From NCBI GenBank assembly GCA_003156695.1, contig PMHN01000082.1, positions 7,042 through 16,044 of the forward strand: 9,003 bases of DNA. The letters run 5' to 3'. Within the stretch, counting starts at the first letter, position 1. Each line of letters begins with the position of its first letter. Position numbers and translations under genes: made by a program. This stretch comes from Gammaproteobacteria bacterium (GTDB taxonomy: Bacteria > Pseudomonadota > Gammaproteobacteria > Steroidobacterales > Steroidobacteraceae). The notes under the pieces are model-generated. The model had not been told where the DNA came from. It made no database searches and worked only from the letters and a program-made list of their open reading frames with translations. Positions 1 to 7,384 of this stretch are shown here, one piece after another.

Positions 1-1
1 C

Positions 2-139
2 GTGGCGCCGCGGCGAGCCGGCGTCCGCCGGGCGCTCGCCCGCGCCTTGCGTGTCGCCGGCGAGGTGCTGTTCGGCCTGTGGGCCATTACGGCACTCGCC
101 TTTGGCGTCATGGTGGCGGTGGCCGTGGCCCTGATGTGA
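2..139 (+). CDS. C-terminal end of a membrane protein (5' truncated by window edge)
   Basis: An open frame runs from the window edge to a TGA at 137-139. The visible 45 residues begin with an arginine-rich stretch (RRAGVRRALARALR) and end in a hydrophobic segment of about 23 residues (FGLWAITALAFGVMVAVAVA) that stops almost at the C-terminus. This reads as a cytoplasmic basic patch followed by a last membrane helix. A GTG at position 2 lies in frame but is probably internal. I cannot name the family from this fragment. The codons are GC-rich like the neighbouring genes, which supports real coding sequence rather than chance. Confidence 0.45.
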   Translation: MAPRRAGVRRALARALRVAGEVLFGLWAITALAFGVMVAVAVALM

Positions 140-147
140 ACGCACTG

Positions 148-177
148 CGCAGTTCCTCACAGTCTGCGAGAACTGCG
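148..177. repeat. 8-bp inverted repeat in the intergenic region upstream of the GGDEF/EAL gene
   Basis: CGCAGTTC (148-155) and GAACTGCG (170-177) are perfect inverted copies separated by 14 nt. With one bulged base the stem can extend by two more pairs. The left arm also overlaps a perfect 10-bp palindrome, ACTGCGCAGT (144-153). The element begins 9 nt after the stop codon of the upstream gene and is not followed by a T-run, so it is not a classical intrinsic terminator. It could be an mRNA 3' stabilising hairpin or an operator for the downstream gene. A TATATT at 189-194 could be a -10 box, but no convincing -35 element accompanies it. Confidence 0.4.
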
Positions 178-283
178 TCACGCCGGAGTATATTCCGCTG
201 GCCGATCCCGCGTTTTGGCCGCAAATTTGCGCTTTGAACGCACGACTCGCCTTGCGGCCGTAAGACGCCGCTGCTTGAATCGC

Positions 284-3073
284 ATGCAGATATTCGGGGC
301 CACACCGCGCTGGATCGATATGCTCTTCATGGGGCTCGTGAGCTACGTTGCCGTGTGCGCGACGTGGATGCTCACGGGCTTTGGCGGCGAGCAGATCACC
401 CACTACCTGGGGCTCTTGTCCGACGCGCCGGCGGCGCTGGTGACCGTCATCATTGCCGCCGCCACCACGCGCCACTTGGAACGCGGTGCGTTGCGCACCG
501 CGTGGGCTTCGATGACCGCGGGGCTGGCGCTGTATTTCATCGGGGTCGTCATCGGCACCATTTCCTGGCTGCTGCAGCACGACCCGTTCCCCGGTCCGGC
601 TGACGTCTTCTACTTCACGTTTTATCCGGCGGTGGCGGCGGCGGCGCTGTTTCTGATCCGGGCAGCCGCGGTACGCGTGCCATGGATCCTGCTGTCGCTG
701 GATGCGGCGATATTCAGCGTCGGGTTTGGCGCCTTTTTCTGGTTCCTGGTAATTCGCCCGGAAGCATCGAACACCCACAGCCTGTTCCTCAAGGAAGCGC
801 TGAGCCAGACATACGTCGCCCTGGATTGCATCGTACTGCTGATGTTCGGGGTACTGCTGCTCGCCGGTGCCGGCGGCGGCAGGGCCGGGGGGCGGCGCAT
901 TCCATTGCTACTCCTGAGTGGCTTTGCGGCGATGTTTCTCGGCGACATCCTCTGGTCGCTCGCCAAGGTTCGAGGTTACTACCTGCCGGGACAGTTCCAG
1001 GACGTCTTGTACCTGGTCTCCTGGGCGCCGCTCGCCGCCGCGGGGCGCGAGCAGATGCGCACGCTCGCCGCGCCGCTGCGCGCAGCCTCGGACACCTCCG
1101 ACACCCTGGCGCGCGCGTTGCCGTATGCGGCGATGCTGGCGGCGTTCCTGCTGCTTTTGTATTTCAGCCATGGTGATTTCGGTGGCCCGGCGCCGGTGAT
1201 GACCATGGTGGTGTTCGCGCTCACCCTCATGTTGATGGTGCGCCAGGGTGTGATGCTGCGTAGTGACGCCGTGGTTCGCGAGCGCAAGGCCGCGCGCTTC
1301 GTCGAGGAGCGTTACGCGTCACTCATCGCCAATGCCTCCGACGTGATCATGATCGTCGCCGCCGACGGGATACTGCGCTTCGTGTCGCCGGCGTCCGAGC
1401 GGATGCTGGGACTCAAACCCGAAGAAATCACGGGCAAGAGCCTGCCTGACATCTGGGTCGGCGAGGACGCCGAGAAGCTGAAGATGTTCCTGGCGGAGGT
1501 GGCCGCGGCGCCGTCCGGCACCGTTGGGCCGGTCGAGCTGCGGATCGAGCGCGCCGCGATGCGTTACGTCATCGAGGGCGTAGGCAGTAATCTCACCGAG
1601 GATCCGGCGGTGCAGGGACTGGCGCTGAACTTCCGCGACATCAGTGAACGCAAGGCCCTGGAGGAGCAGCTGCGGCAGCTCGCATTCCACGATCCGCTGA
1701 CGTTGCTCGCCAACCGCAACCTGTTCCGCGATCGCGTGCATCACGCGCTGTCCCTGGCGCAACGCGAGAACAGCTCCATCGCGGTGATGTTCCTCGATCT
1801 GGACAACTTCAAGAACATCAACGATTCACTCGGTCATGACGCCGGCGATCGGTTGTTGCAGGCGGTCGCCCGACGGATCGTCAAGACGACCCGTTCCTCG
1901 GACACCGTCGCGCGGCTGGGGGGCGATGAGTTTGGCATCCTCGTCGAGGGCATCGCGACCATCACGGAAGCGGAGCGGCTGGCGGACGCGATCATCGAGA
2001 CCCTGAGTGTGCCGTTCCCGTTTGACGGCATGCAGGTACGCGTCGGGGCGAGCATCGGCATCGCGTTTTCAACACCGGAAGCCGGAGCCGAAACCCTGCT
2101 CAGTAACGCCGATAACGCGATGTACCACGCTAAAGGCGCCGGCAAGAACCGTCACATCACCTTTCAACCGCAAATGCAGGACATGCTGCACGAGCGTTTG
2201 CGGCTCGAGGCCGACATCGGCCGCGCGCTTGCCCAGGAGGAATTCTTTCTCGAGTACCAGCCGATCATTGACCTGGGCACCAGGAGCCTGCTGGGAGTTG
2301 AAGCGCTGGTGCGCTGGCGCCATCCGGAAGCCGGCATCCTCATGCCGGCGCGCTTTGTATCGGTGGTGGAGGAGTGCGGCCAGATCGATAAGCTCGGCTG
2401 CTGGGTTCTGCGCCAGGCATGCCGTGACCTGAGTGGCTGGCGCAGCGCCATCCCCGGCGGCGCCGGACTGCGGCTGGCGGTGAATATCTCCGGCCGGCAC
2501 CTGCAGCACGGCGACCTGGTGCATGACGTTGCGCAAGCGCTGCACGACTCAGGACTTGAGCCGGGCAGTCTCGTCATCGAGCTGACCGAGAGCACGATCA
2601 TGTCCAACACCGATGCCAACCTCGAGCGCTTCCACCGCTTGAAGGCGCTCGGCGTGCAGCTCGCGATCGATGACTTCGGCACCGGTTACTCGTCGCTCTC
2701 GTACCTGCACCGCTTCCCGATCGATATTCTGAAGATCGACCGCTCATTTGTGAGCCGCCTGACCAATTCCGACAACGGTCCGGAACTTGCGAGCGCCGTC
2801 ATTACGCTCGGCGAGACGCTGGGACTCGACACCATAGCCGAGGGGATCGAGGTGGAAGCTGAGGTCGCGGCGCTCCTGGCACTCGGCTGTGTCGCGGGTC
2901 AAGGGTTCCTGTTCGCCAAGGCCGGCTCCCTCGAAGAGCTGACCAACAGTCCGTTTGTTGCCCGCCGCAGCGCGCTCTGGAATGCACAGGCGGCCCGCGA
3001 AGGGCTTACGGCCACTGGGCGGTTTCGGGCGCTGGAGGCGATCGGGCGGCGCCGTCGCGCGGGGACGGCCTGA
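284..3073 (+). CDS. Membrane-bound PAS-GGDEF-EAL cyclic-di-GMP synthase/phosphodiesterase
   Basis: The protein is predicted to make and/or degrade the second messenger cyclic-di-GMP at the inner membrane. Numbered from the ATG at 284 (929 aa), residues about 13-325 hold roughly ten hydrophobic segments, followed by a PAS sensor domain (about 341-455), a GGDEF domain (about 465-620) and an EAL domain (about 638-885). The cyclase signature GGDEF is intact at 546-550. An RSSD at 537-540, exactly five residues upstream, matches the product-inhibition I-site (RxxD). The EAL domain keeps E673 (EALVRW), N734, E766 (ELTES), D796-D797 (DDFGTGYSS), K817, E853 and Q873, the residues usually needed for metal binding and hydrolysis. 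Both activities are therefore possible, with PAS or membrane input perhaps setting the balance; the ligand is unknown. The start is uncertain: a TTG at 215 would add 23 arginine-rich residues, later ATGs lie at 320 and 329, and no candidate has a clear ribosome binding site. The gene appears monocistronic. Confidence 0.95.
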   Translation: MQIFGATPRWIDMLFMGLVSYVAVCATWMLTGFGGEQITHYLGLLSDAPAALVTVIIAAATTRHLERGALRTAWASMTAGLALYFIGVVIGTISWLLQHDPFPGPADVFYFTFYPAVAAAALFLIRAAAVRVPWILLSLDAAIFSVGFGAFFWFLVIRPEASNTHSLFLKEALSQTYVALDCIVLLMFGVLLLAGAGGGRAGGRRIPLLLLSGFAAMFLGDILWSLAKVRGYYLPGQFQDVLYLVSWAPLAAAGREQMRTLAAPLRAASDTSDTLARALPYAAMLAAFLLLLYFSHGDFGGPAPVMTMVVFALTLMLMVRQGVMLRSDAVVRERKAARFVEERYASLIANASDVIMIVAADGILRFVSPASERMLGLKPEEITGKSLPDIWVGEDAEKLKMFLAEVAAAPSGTVGPVELRIERAAMRYVIEGVGSNLTEDPAVQGLALNFRDISERKALEEQLRQLAFHDPLTLLANRNLFRDRVHHALSLAQRENSSIAVMFLDLDNFKNINDSLGHDAGDRLLQAVARRIVKTTRSSDTVARLGGDEFGILVEGIATITEAERLADAIIETLSVPFPFDGMQVRVGASIGIAFSTPEAGAETLLSNADNAMYHAKGAGKNRHITFQPQMQDMLHERLRLEADIGRALAQEEFFLEYQPIIDLGTRSLLGVEALVRWRHPEAGILMPARFVSVVEECGQIDKLGCWVLRQACRDLSGWRSAIPGGAGLRLAVNISGRHLQHGDLVHDVAQALHDSGLEPGSLVIELTESTIMSNTDANLERFHRLKALGVQLAIDDFGTGYSSLSYLHRFPIDILKIDRSFVSRLTNSDNGPELASAVITLGETLGLDTIAEGIEVEAEVAALLALGCVAGQGFLFAKAGSLEELTNSPFVARRSALWNAQAAREGLTATGRFRALEAIGRRRRAGTA

Positions 3074-3205
3074 TTGTGTTCGCCGCGTGGCCGCTTGCGG
3101 GCCTCGCCACCGAAATGCCTTAGCGCGGCACTCGCACCACCCGCACCAATCGTGGAGCGGCTGAAGTACTGGTCACCGCAGCCCGTCCGGTACCGATGAG
3201 CGCGC

Positions 3206-3334
3206 TTAGGGCGGATCCTTCGGCGTCGTTTCGGGTTGCTCGCCACCCTGACGTTTTGCGAGCTTCTCCTGCTTGACGCGCTTTTTTTGCGCTTCGCGCC
3301 GTTTCTTGAGTTCCTGATAATTTGGCTGCCGCAT
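3206..3334 (-). CDS. 42-residue highly basic small protein
   Basis: A short minus-strand ORF starts with ATG at 3332-3334 and ends with TAA at 3206-3208. It is preceded by a GGAGAGGG ribosome binding site, with the GGAG core at 3343-3346 (reverse complement) eight bases from the ATG. The product begins MRQPNYQELKKRREAQ and is dominated by Lys, Arg, Glu and Gln through residue 29. It then ends in a Pro/Thr tail (QPETTPKDPP). The middle should form one charged helix or coiled coil; there is no signal peptide or membrane segment. Small proteins beginning with a PNY-like motif and a K/R/E-rich helix recur in gamma- and betaproteobacteria, but I know of no assigned function. It lies 91 nt downstream of the M50 protease on the same strand and converges on the GGDEF/EAL gene. 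A nucleic-acid or ribosome-associated role would fit its charge but is only a guess. Confidence 0.7.
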   Translation of the reverse strand: MRQPNYQELKKRREAQKKRVKQEKLAKRQGGEQPETTPKDPP

Positions 3335-3425
3335 TAAACCCTCTCCGTGACTGTCGACACGCCAGTAGATTACAGCATGTGAGGGGCTGGCGATTACGGA
3401 TTAAAGGAGGCCTGGGTCCGAGTGA

Positions 3426-4088
3426 CTAGCCCGTTCCGGTTACGAGCAGGATGGCATTGATGGCCGCTGCGGCCGGCCGTTCGATGAGTTCAGCGAAGAG
3501 GTTGATGTGGACGAGCATCGGCAGGATGAAAAAGGCCCCGATTACGATCCCCATGCCATAGGGGGCGAGTTTGGCCAGCGGTAGCGCGAGCGCGTTGGGC
3601 AAGAGCCCCACGGCGACGCGGCCACCATCCAGGGGCGGCAGCGGAAGCAGGTTGAAGACGGCCAGAAAGACATTGATGTTGATCGCATTGACGAGGTTCC
3701 TGAGGAACCACTGATCGAAACCCGCCGGCAGAAAATTGACCGTGTGCAGGAGCAGCGCCGCTGCGATCGCCAGCGCGAGGTTCATCCCGGGGCCGGCGGC
3801 GGCCACCCACACCATGTCGCGGCGCGGGTTTCGCAGCTGCCCGAACTTCACCGGCACGGGTTTGGCGTAACCAAAGAGAAAGGGCGAGTGGGTCAAGAGC
3901 AGCAGCCCCGGCAGCAGCAGCGTGCCGAAGGGATCGATGTGCCGCAGCGGATTGAGTGAGACTCGCCCGAGCCGCCAGGCGGTGTCATCCCCAAAATGAT
4001 GCGCGACGAAGCCGTGGGCCGCCTCATGCAGCGTGATGGCGAGCAGCAGCGGGAGCGCCCACGTCGAGACAAGATAAATCGTGTTCAA
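3426..4088 (-). CDS. Site-2 protease family (M50) integral membrane zinc metalloprotease
   Basis: This is a 220-residue protein made mostly of hydrophobic segments. It matches the compact site-2 protease group that lacks a PDZ domain. The zinc-binding HExxH lies in the first membrane helix (HEAAH, residues 21-25). The second conserved element, LDG (153-155, within NLLPLPPLDGG), supplies the third metal ligand, Asp154. A GPGMN motif at 99-103 is also typical. Such enzymes cleave substrate proteins within the inner membrane; the substrate here is unknown. The likely start is a TTG at 4088. The frame is open further upstream but contains no ATG or GTG, and the N-terminus already aligns with the usual short lead before HExxH. 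No strong ribosome binding site is visible. It sits just downstream of the broken S9 peptidase gene (65 nt gap), with no evident functional link. Confidence 0.9.
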   Translation of the reverse strand: MNTIYLVSTWALPLLLAITLHEAAHGFVAHHFGDDTAWRLGRVSLNPLRHIDPFGTLLLPGLLLLTHSPFLFGYAKPVPVKFGQLRNPRRDMVWVAAAGPGMNLALAIAAALLLHTVNFLPAGFDQWFLRNLVNAININVFLAVFNLLPLPPLDGGRVAVGLLPNALALPLAKLAPYGMGIVIGAFFILPMLVHINLFAELIERPAAAAINAILLVTGTG

Positions 4089-4153
4089 CCGGCCGCACCA
4101 GCGGCGGCAACCGGGAAGGCTAACCTGGTAATGGCCGGACGCATTTCCTGATG

Positions 4154-5095
4154 TTACATGCCAAACGCGCGGCGCGGAAACGCATCACTCTGGCGCAGCA
4201 TCTGCGTTCGAACTGCGGAGTCCTCCAGCTGGTGGTCGAGATCATCCCACGTGACCAGCTCGCGCCCATCCTTCTTCTTCAAGCCGTACGCGACATTGAG
4301 GTCCGGGTCAACGGCGATGGGTTTGAAGCCCGTGTAGTTGACCTCGTCGTACTCCCCGAGCTTGTGCCAGTCTCTCGACCCAGGCTGACGATACATATAG
4401 CCGAAAACGCCTGAGTCCACGTTCTGGATTTTGTTCTCCTTGCGGGCGAGGATCCGAACGGTGCCCCGGCCATCGCTGATGTATCCGGTTATGAGGTGCG
4501 AGGGTGGCTCCACGGGCTTGATGGTGAGGGTTCGCGTGTCAATCCAGTCGACCCCGAGCTAACGAGTTACGGGTCACATTGCCCGTGTTGTTACCCGGAA
4601 CGTAGTTGCGGGTCATGAGGACGGCGCCGTCCTCATCGGGCAACCAGTCAATCACCGCACCGCCAAATAACTGAAACCCGCGGGTGTACTCAGTGTCACG
4701 TGTGCTCAATAGCCGCAAATTCTTGCCGTCGGCGTCCACTGCAACCACGCGGGTAAAGGGCACAAGCTGTGCCTCATAGTGGGTGATGCCGTGGATCCAA
4801 CATACCAATCGCGCATCGGATACCCAATCGCAGCCGCCAGGCGATCGGGCTTGCCGTTGCCGGCCAGGGCCAGCTGCTCCTTCGCTCCGGACCCGAGGCT
4901 GCGCGTGTACACGGCCGAGCCCTGGCCGGTGGTGGGCACGACGTAGACGAGGTCGGCGCCGTCAGGAGACAGACTCAGATCGGCGACACTGGGTCGTGCG
5001 CCGAACGCCGCTGCGGCGTCGAAAGGTTTCGCCTCCTGGCCAAGCAACGGCGCGCAGATGCAAAGCGATGCCAGAGTCAGCAGATGTTTCAGCAT
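4154..5095 (-). pseudogene. Degraded S9 (prolyl oligopeptidase-type) peptidase gene
   Basis: The remnant reads as an exported S9-type serine peptidase in three pieces. Piece A (5095 to about 4834) has an ATG with an AAGGGG ribosome binding site, a signal peptide (MLKHLLTLASLCICAPLLGQ) and propeller-type sequence (SLSPDGADLVYVVP). Piece B (about 4832-4563) continues in another frame with CDWVSDARLVCWIHG and VVAVDADGKNLRLLSTRD. Piece C (about 4558-4154) returns to frame A with LGVDWIDTRTLTIKPVEPP and ends at a TAA. The frame breaks fall near 4830-4838 and 4556-4565. The total is about 314 residues against roughly 600-700 for the family, and no GxSxGG catalytic serine motif is present. The last 35 residues (ELVTWDDLDHQLEDS onward) resemble an S9 C-terminal tail, with the catalytic His in LDHQL. 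They directly follow a propeller-like VAYGLKKKDGR, which points to an internal deletion near 4258-4268. No active enzyme can be made. Sequencing error might explain the frame breaks but not the missing core. Confidence 0.85.
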
Positions 5096-5138
5096 GCGGG
5101 CCCCTTGTTATTCGGGTTGGTATGGAGCGAGCCGATAT

Positions 5139-5153
5139 CCGCAGGCTATGCGG
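5139..5153 (-). other. Small hairpin just downstream of the MBL hydrolase gene
   Basis: CCGCA (5139-5143) and TGCGG (5149-5153) can pair around a 5-nt loop, 11 nt beyond the stop codon of the minus-strand MBL hydrolase gene. There is no T-run after it on the minus strand, so it is at best a weak or Rho-assisted 3' end. It may be chance in GC-rich DNA. It occupies the 69-nt gap before the S9 remnant, where I see no clear promoter. Confidence 0.2.
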
Positions 5154-5164
5154 TTGCAGTCGAG

Positions 5165-6286
5165 CTAGTCGAGTGGCCAGGACATGGCCTTGGGCAGCGC
5201 GGCCGCGGTAGGCGCTTCGGCCACGGGCGCACGTGCGGACGAGTCGACGTTGCGCCACCAGGGCTCGACGCGCTCCACGTGTGCGGGCTCGACCGGTTCG
5301 CCGAGGCGAGGCATCAGGACTGTTGCACCGGTTTTCGGCCCCAACTCCAACAACACCTCCGCGGGCTGGTCCCAGGCGTGCATTGCCAGACTGAACGTAC
5401 CCCAATGCACCGGCAGGAAGGCGCTGCCGCCCAGGAGCGCGAAGGCTTCGAGTGCGTGCTCGGGACCTAAGTGCATATCGCCCCAGGCGGGATGGAACGC
5501 GCCGACTTCCAGCATCACGAGATCGAACGGTCCGAGGCGTTCGCGAATTACCTGATACTCGGTCGTGAGGCCCGTATCGCCGCTGAAGAATACCGCGTGC
5601 CGTGGCGAGCGGATGACCATCGAGGACCAGAGGGTGGAGTTGCGGCTTCTCAAAGTGCGGCCGGAGAAGTGCTGCGACGGCGCGGCGGTCACCGTAAGGC
5701 CGGCGCCAGGCAGCGCGTACGATTCCCACCAGTCGAGCTCAGTGATCCGCTCGGCCGAGACGCCCCAGGCTTCCAGATGCGCGCCCACGCCGAGCGAGGT
5801 CACAAACGGCACATTGAGCTTGGCGAGTTTGCGGATCGTCGGATAGTCAAGGTGGTCGTAATGGTCGTGAGAGACAATCACGAGGTCCAGCGGCGGCATC
5901 GCCTTCAGGGCAACCGGCACGGGTTGGAAGCGTTTAGGGCCGGCGATCCGTGACGGCGAGGCGCGTGGTCCCCAGACCGGATCGGTGAGTATCCGCAGAC
6001 CGTCGATCTCGATCAGTACCGTGGAATGGCCGAGCCAGGTAGCGCGTAGCCCGCTCGCGGGCTTTTTGCCCCACACCTCGAGCGGGTTGCGCGCTGGCAG
6101 CGGCCCCTTGGGTACGCGCCGCTCGCCGCCGCACAGAAAATCCTGAAGTGTCGGCATCGAAGCATTCGGGTCACGCAAGCCCGGCGTGATCGGGTGCAGG
6201 TTGCGGAACTGCTCGCCCATCCAGCGCGGTGAGGCTTTGATGCGCTCGAGCCGGGCGCCTGCAGGTTTTTTGCCGAGTGACTGCAT
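5165..6286 (-). CDS. Metallo-beta-lactamase-fold hydrolase (NAPE-PLD/UlaG-like group)
   Basis: The 373-residue protein carries a complete metallo-beta-lactamase fold. The core starts at WLGHSTVLIEIDG (84-96). The metal motif HxHxDH is at 140-145 (HDHYDH), with further ligands His206 (PSQHFSGR), Asp237 (FFSGDTG) and His294 (LPVHWGTF), as expected for a dinuclear zinc hydrolase. The arrangement, including ILTDPVWGPRASPS after the first strand, most resembles N-acylphosphatidylethanolamine phospholipase D-like and RomA-like proteins, many of which are lipoproteins or membrane-linked. This copy has no signal peptide or lipobox. The substrate cannot be read from the sequence; a phosphodiester or lipid is the family-based guess. 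An Ala/Pro-rich tail (about 346-373) extends past the fold. The ATG at 6286 is preceded by an in-frame TGA, so no longer start exists, although its ribosome binding site is poor. The lipoprotein gene upstream is only 35 nt away, so co-transcription is likely. Confidence 0.92.
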   Translation of the reverse strand: MQSLGKKPAGARLERIKASPRWMGEQFRNLHPITPGLRDPNASMPTLQDFLCGGERRVPKGPLPARNPLEVWGKKPASGLRATWLGHSTVLIEIDGLRILTDPVWGPRASPSRIAGPKRFQPVPVALKAMPPLDLVIVSHDHYDHLDYPTIRKLAKLNVPFVTSLGVGAHLEAWGVSAERITELDWWESYALPGAGLTVTAAPSQHFSGRTLRSRNSTLWSSMVIRSPRHAVFFSGDTGLTTEYQVIRERLGPFDLVMLEVGAFHPAWGDMHLGPEHALEAFALLGGSAFLPVHWGTFSLAMHAWDQPAEVLLELGPKTGATVLMPRLGEPVEPAHVERVEPWWRNVDSSARAPVAEAPTAAALPKAMSWPLD

Positions 6287-6321
6287 CCGCTGAGGTCAGT
6301 TGCCGTGACTTTCCGGGCGGG

Positions 6322-6546
6322 TTACTTGTCTACGCAATCGTAGAGCGTCTCGCCTTCAGCGCGTCGCGCCACGGCGTGCTTGCCCTGCTTGGCACAATCC
6401 GCTTCCGCCTCCTCGAGCGCGCGCGCTTCGCGCCGCTCGTCCACGGGGGCGCGGAACGAACCCGGAGCCGACGGATTGTCCACGGGCGGGGGGGAGTTCG
6501 CGCATGCCGCAATCAGGGTCGTACAGACAACAGCGGTCCATCTCAT
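6322..6546 (-). CDS. Small outer-envelope lipoprotein, uncharacterised
   Basis: The preferred start is the ATG at 6546, giving 74 residues. It has a GGGAG ribosome binding site (6555-6559, minus strand) 8 nt upstream, and translation from there begins directly with a lipoprotein signal, MRWTAVVCTTLIAAC. The lipobox LIAAC makes Cys15 the predicted lipidation site. An upstream in-frame ATG at 6579 would bury the signal behind 11 polar residues and is unlikely. The mature part has a Pro-rich linker (SPPPVDNPSAPG), a charged helix (VDERREARALEEAEADC) and a compact end (GETLYDCVDK). Cys51 and Cys71 could form a disulfide in the periplasm. I do not recognise a named family. Residue 16 is Ala, with no Asp at +2, so sorting to the outer membrane is expected. 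It precedes the MBL hydrolase gene by 35 nt and probably shares its transcript. Confidence 0.8.
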   Translation of the reverse strand: MRWTAVVCTTLIAACANSPPPVDNPSAPGSFRAPVDERREARALEEAEADCAKQGKHAVARRAEGETLYDCVDK

Positions 6547-6609
6547 GTTCGTTGCTCCCAGCGATTTCTCTTCTGACACGCAGTGTAACCTGCTTTGCGT
6601 ACGCGCCCG

Positions 6610-7371
6610 TTACCGCAAGCTGGCTGCGAGACTCAAAAGATTGTGCGGCACTACGCGGATAAGCCCGCCGCGGGGGCTATCGATGTCCGCAATGAAAAGA
6701 AATGCAATTGAGACGACCAGCGGCAACACTAGTGGCGGGATGCTCAGGGAAGCGCGCTGCAGCGCGCCGTAAGCAATCAACGTATTACAGAGGATGGCAA
6801 TCAGCGCCATCAGCATCCAGGCTGCATTCGGGATTCGGGTCCGCCAGGCAGCCTGCGCAAACCCTGCTGCGTTCAGGACCTCATTCAATCCGGAAACGGC
6901 CAGCGCCGTAATTGAATTTGGCAGGGCCGTGGCGGGCGCCTGCACCGTGGACCATAGCTCGGCCTGCAACCGGGACGTTTCGACGTTGATCTGCCCAAGC
7001 TGTACCTCATCGCGGACGCTATAAAACAGGATGCGCTGATGCAGGTACCTGCTGAGCAGCGCATGCACCTTCGATGCTTCGGCGGCAGGCAGAAGATCCG
7101 CGCGCAGGTACTCAGTACCGATGGCGTTGGCTTCCGTCTCTTCATAGCTCCTGCGCTGATCGTAGTGACCGCCGGCCATCGAAAAGGTGAAACCAATGAT
7201 CAGCCCGAGAAGCGTAAGGCTTGCGGGCAGCACTACCGCAAAGTCCTCCCGCGACTGAGAGTCCAGTTTGCCGGGCCTGCGCGGAGCCGACCTTCCAATC
7301 CACGTCGACAGCCACAGTACGAGGAAGGAAACGACAAAGACCAGCAGCGGGTAGTCGGTAATCCTATTCAC
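6610..7371 (-). CDS. Four-helix membrane protein of the DUF4239 / bestrophin-like type
   Basis: This 253-residue protein has two N-terminal membrane segments (about 8-25 and 46-66), a soluble helical region (about 67-180) and two C-terminal membrane segments (about 181-204 and 211-229). The layout and the motifs FTFSMAGGHYDQRR, YEETEANAIG (76-85) and IADIDSPRGG (227-236) match the DUF4239 family, which is distantly bestrophin-like. The biochemical role is unknown; an anion-channel-like function is suggested only by that distant fold relation. Translation most likely starts at GTG 7371: an ATG two bases upstream, in another frame, meets an immediate stop. The cupin gene ends 13 nt upstream on the same strand, so the two are probably co-transcribed and perhaps translationally coupled. 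The downstream lipoprotein gene is 63 nt away and may or may not belong to the unit. Confidence 0.85.
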   Translation of the reverse strand: MNRITDYPLLVFVVSFLVLWLSTWIGRSAPRRPGKLDSQSREDFAVVLPASLTLLGLIIGFTFSMAGGHYDQRRSYEETEANAIGTEYLRADLLPAAEASKVHALLSRYLHQRILFYSVRDEVQLGQINVETSRLQAELWSTVQAPATALPNSITALAVSGLNEVLNAAGFAQAAWRTRIPNAAWMLMALIAILCNTLIAYGALQRASLSIPPLVLPLVVSIAFLFIADIDSPRGGLIRVVPHNLLSLAASLR

Positions 7372-7384
7372 ATGCAGTCACCCA

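Noticed and set aside
3410..3424. AAAGGAGG on the plus strand followed by a GTG
   Set aside because: It resembles a ribosome binding site, but the GTG opens only a 12-codon frame antisense to the M50 gene end.
4962..5729. Long minus-strand ORF (255 residues) overlapping the MBL hydrolase and S9 relic
   Set aside because: It is arginine-rich, has no domain pattern and lies in another frame of the well-supported hydrolase gene. It is a GC-driven shadow.
6547..6579. Upstream ATG at 6579 for the small lipoprotein
   Set aside because: It would place 11 polar residues before the lipoprotein signal; the internal ATG at 6546 has a GGGAG site 8 nt upstream.
6580..6609. Possible promoter (TACACT as -10 box) upstream of the lipoprotein gene
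   Set aside because: No -35 element sits at acceptable spacing, so I could not support a promoter call.
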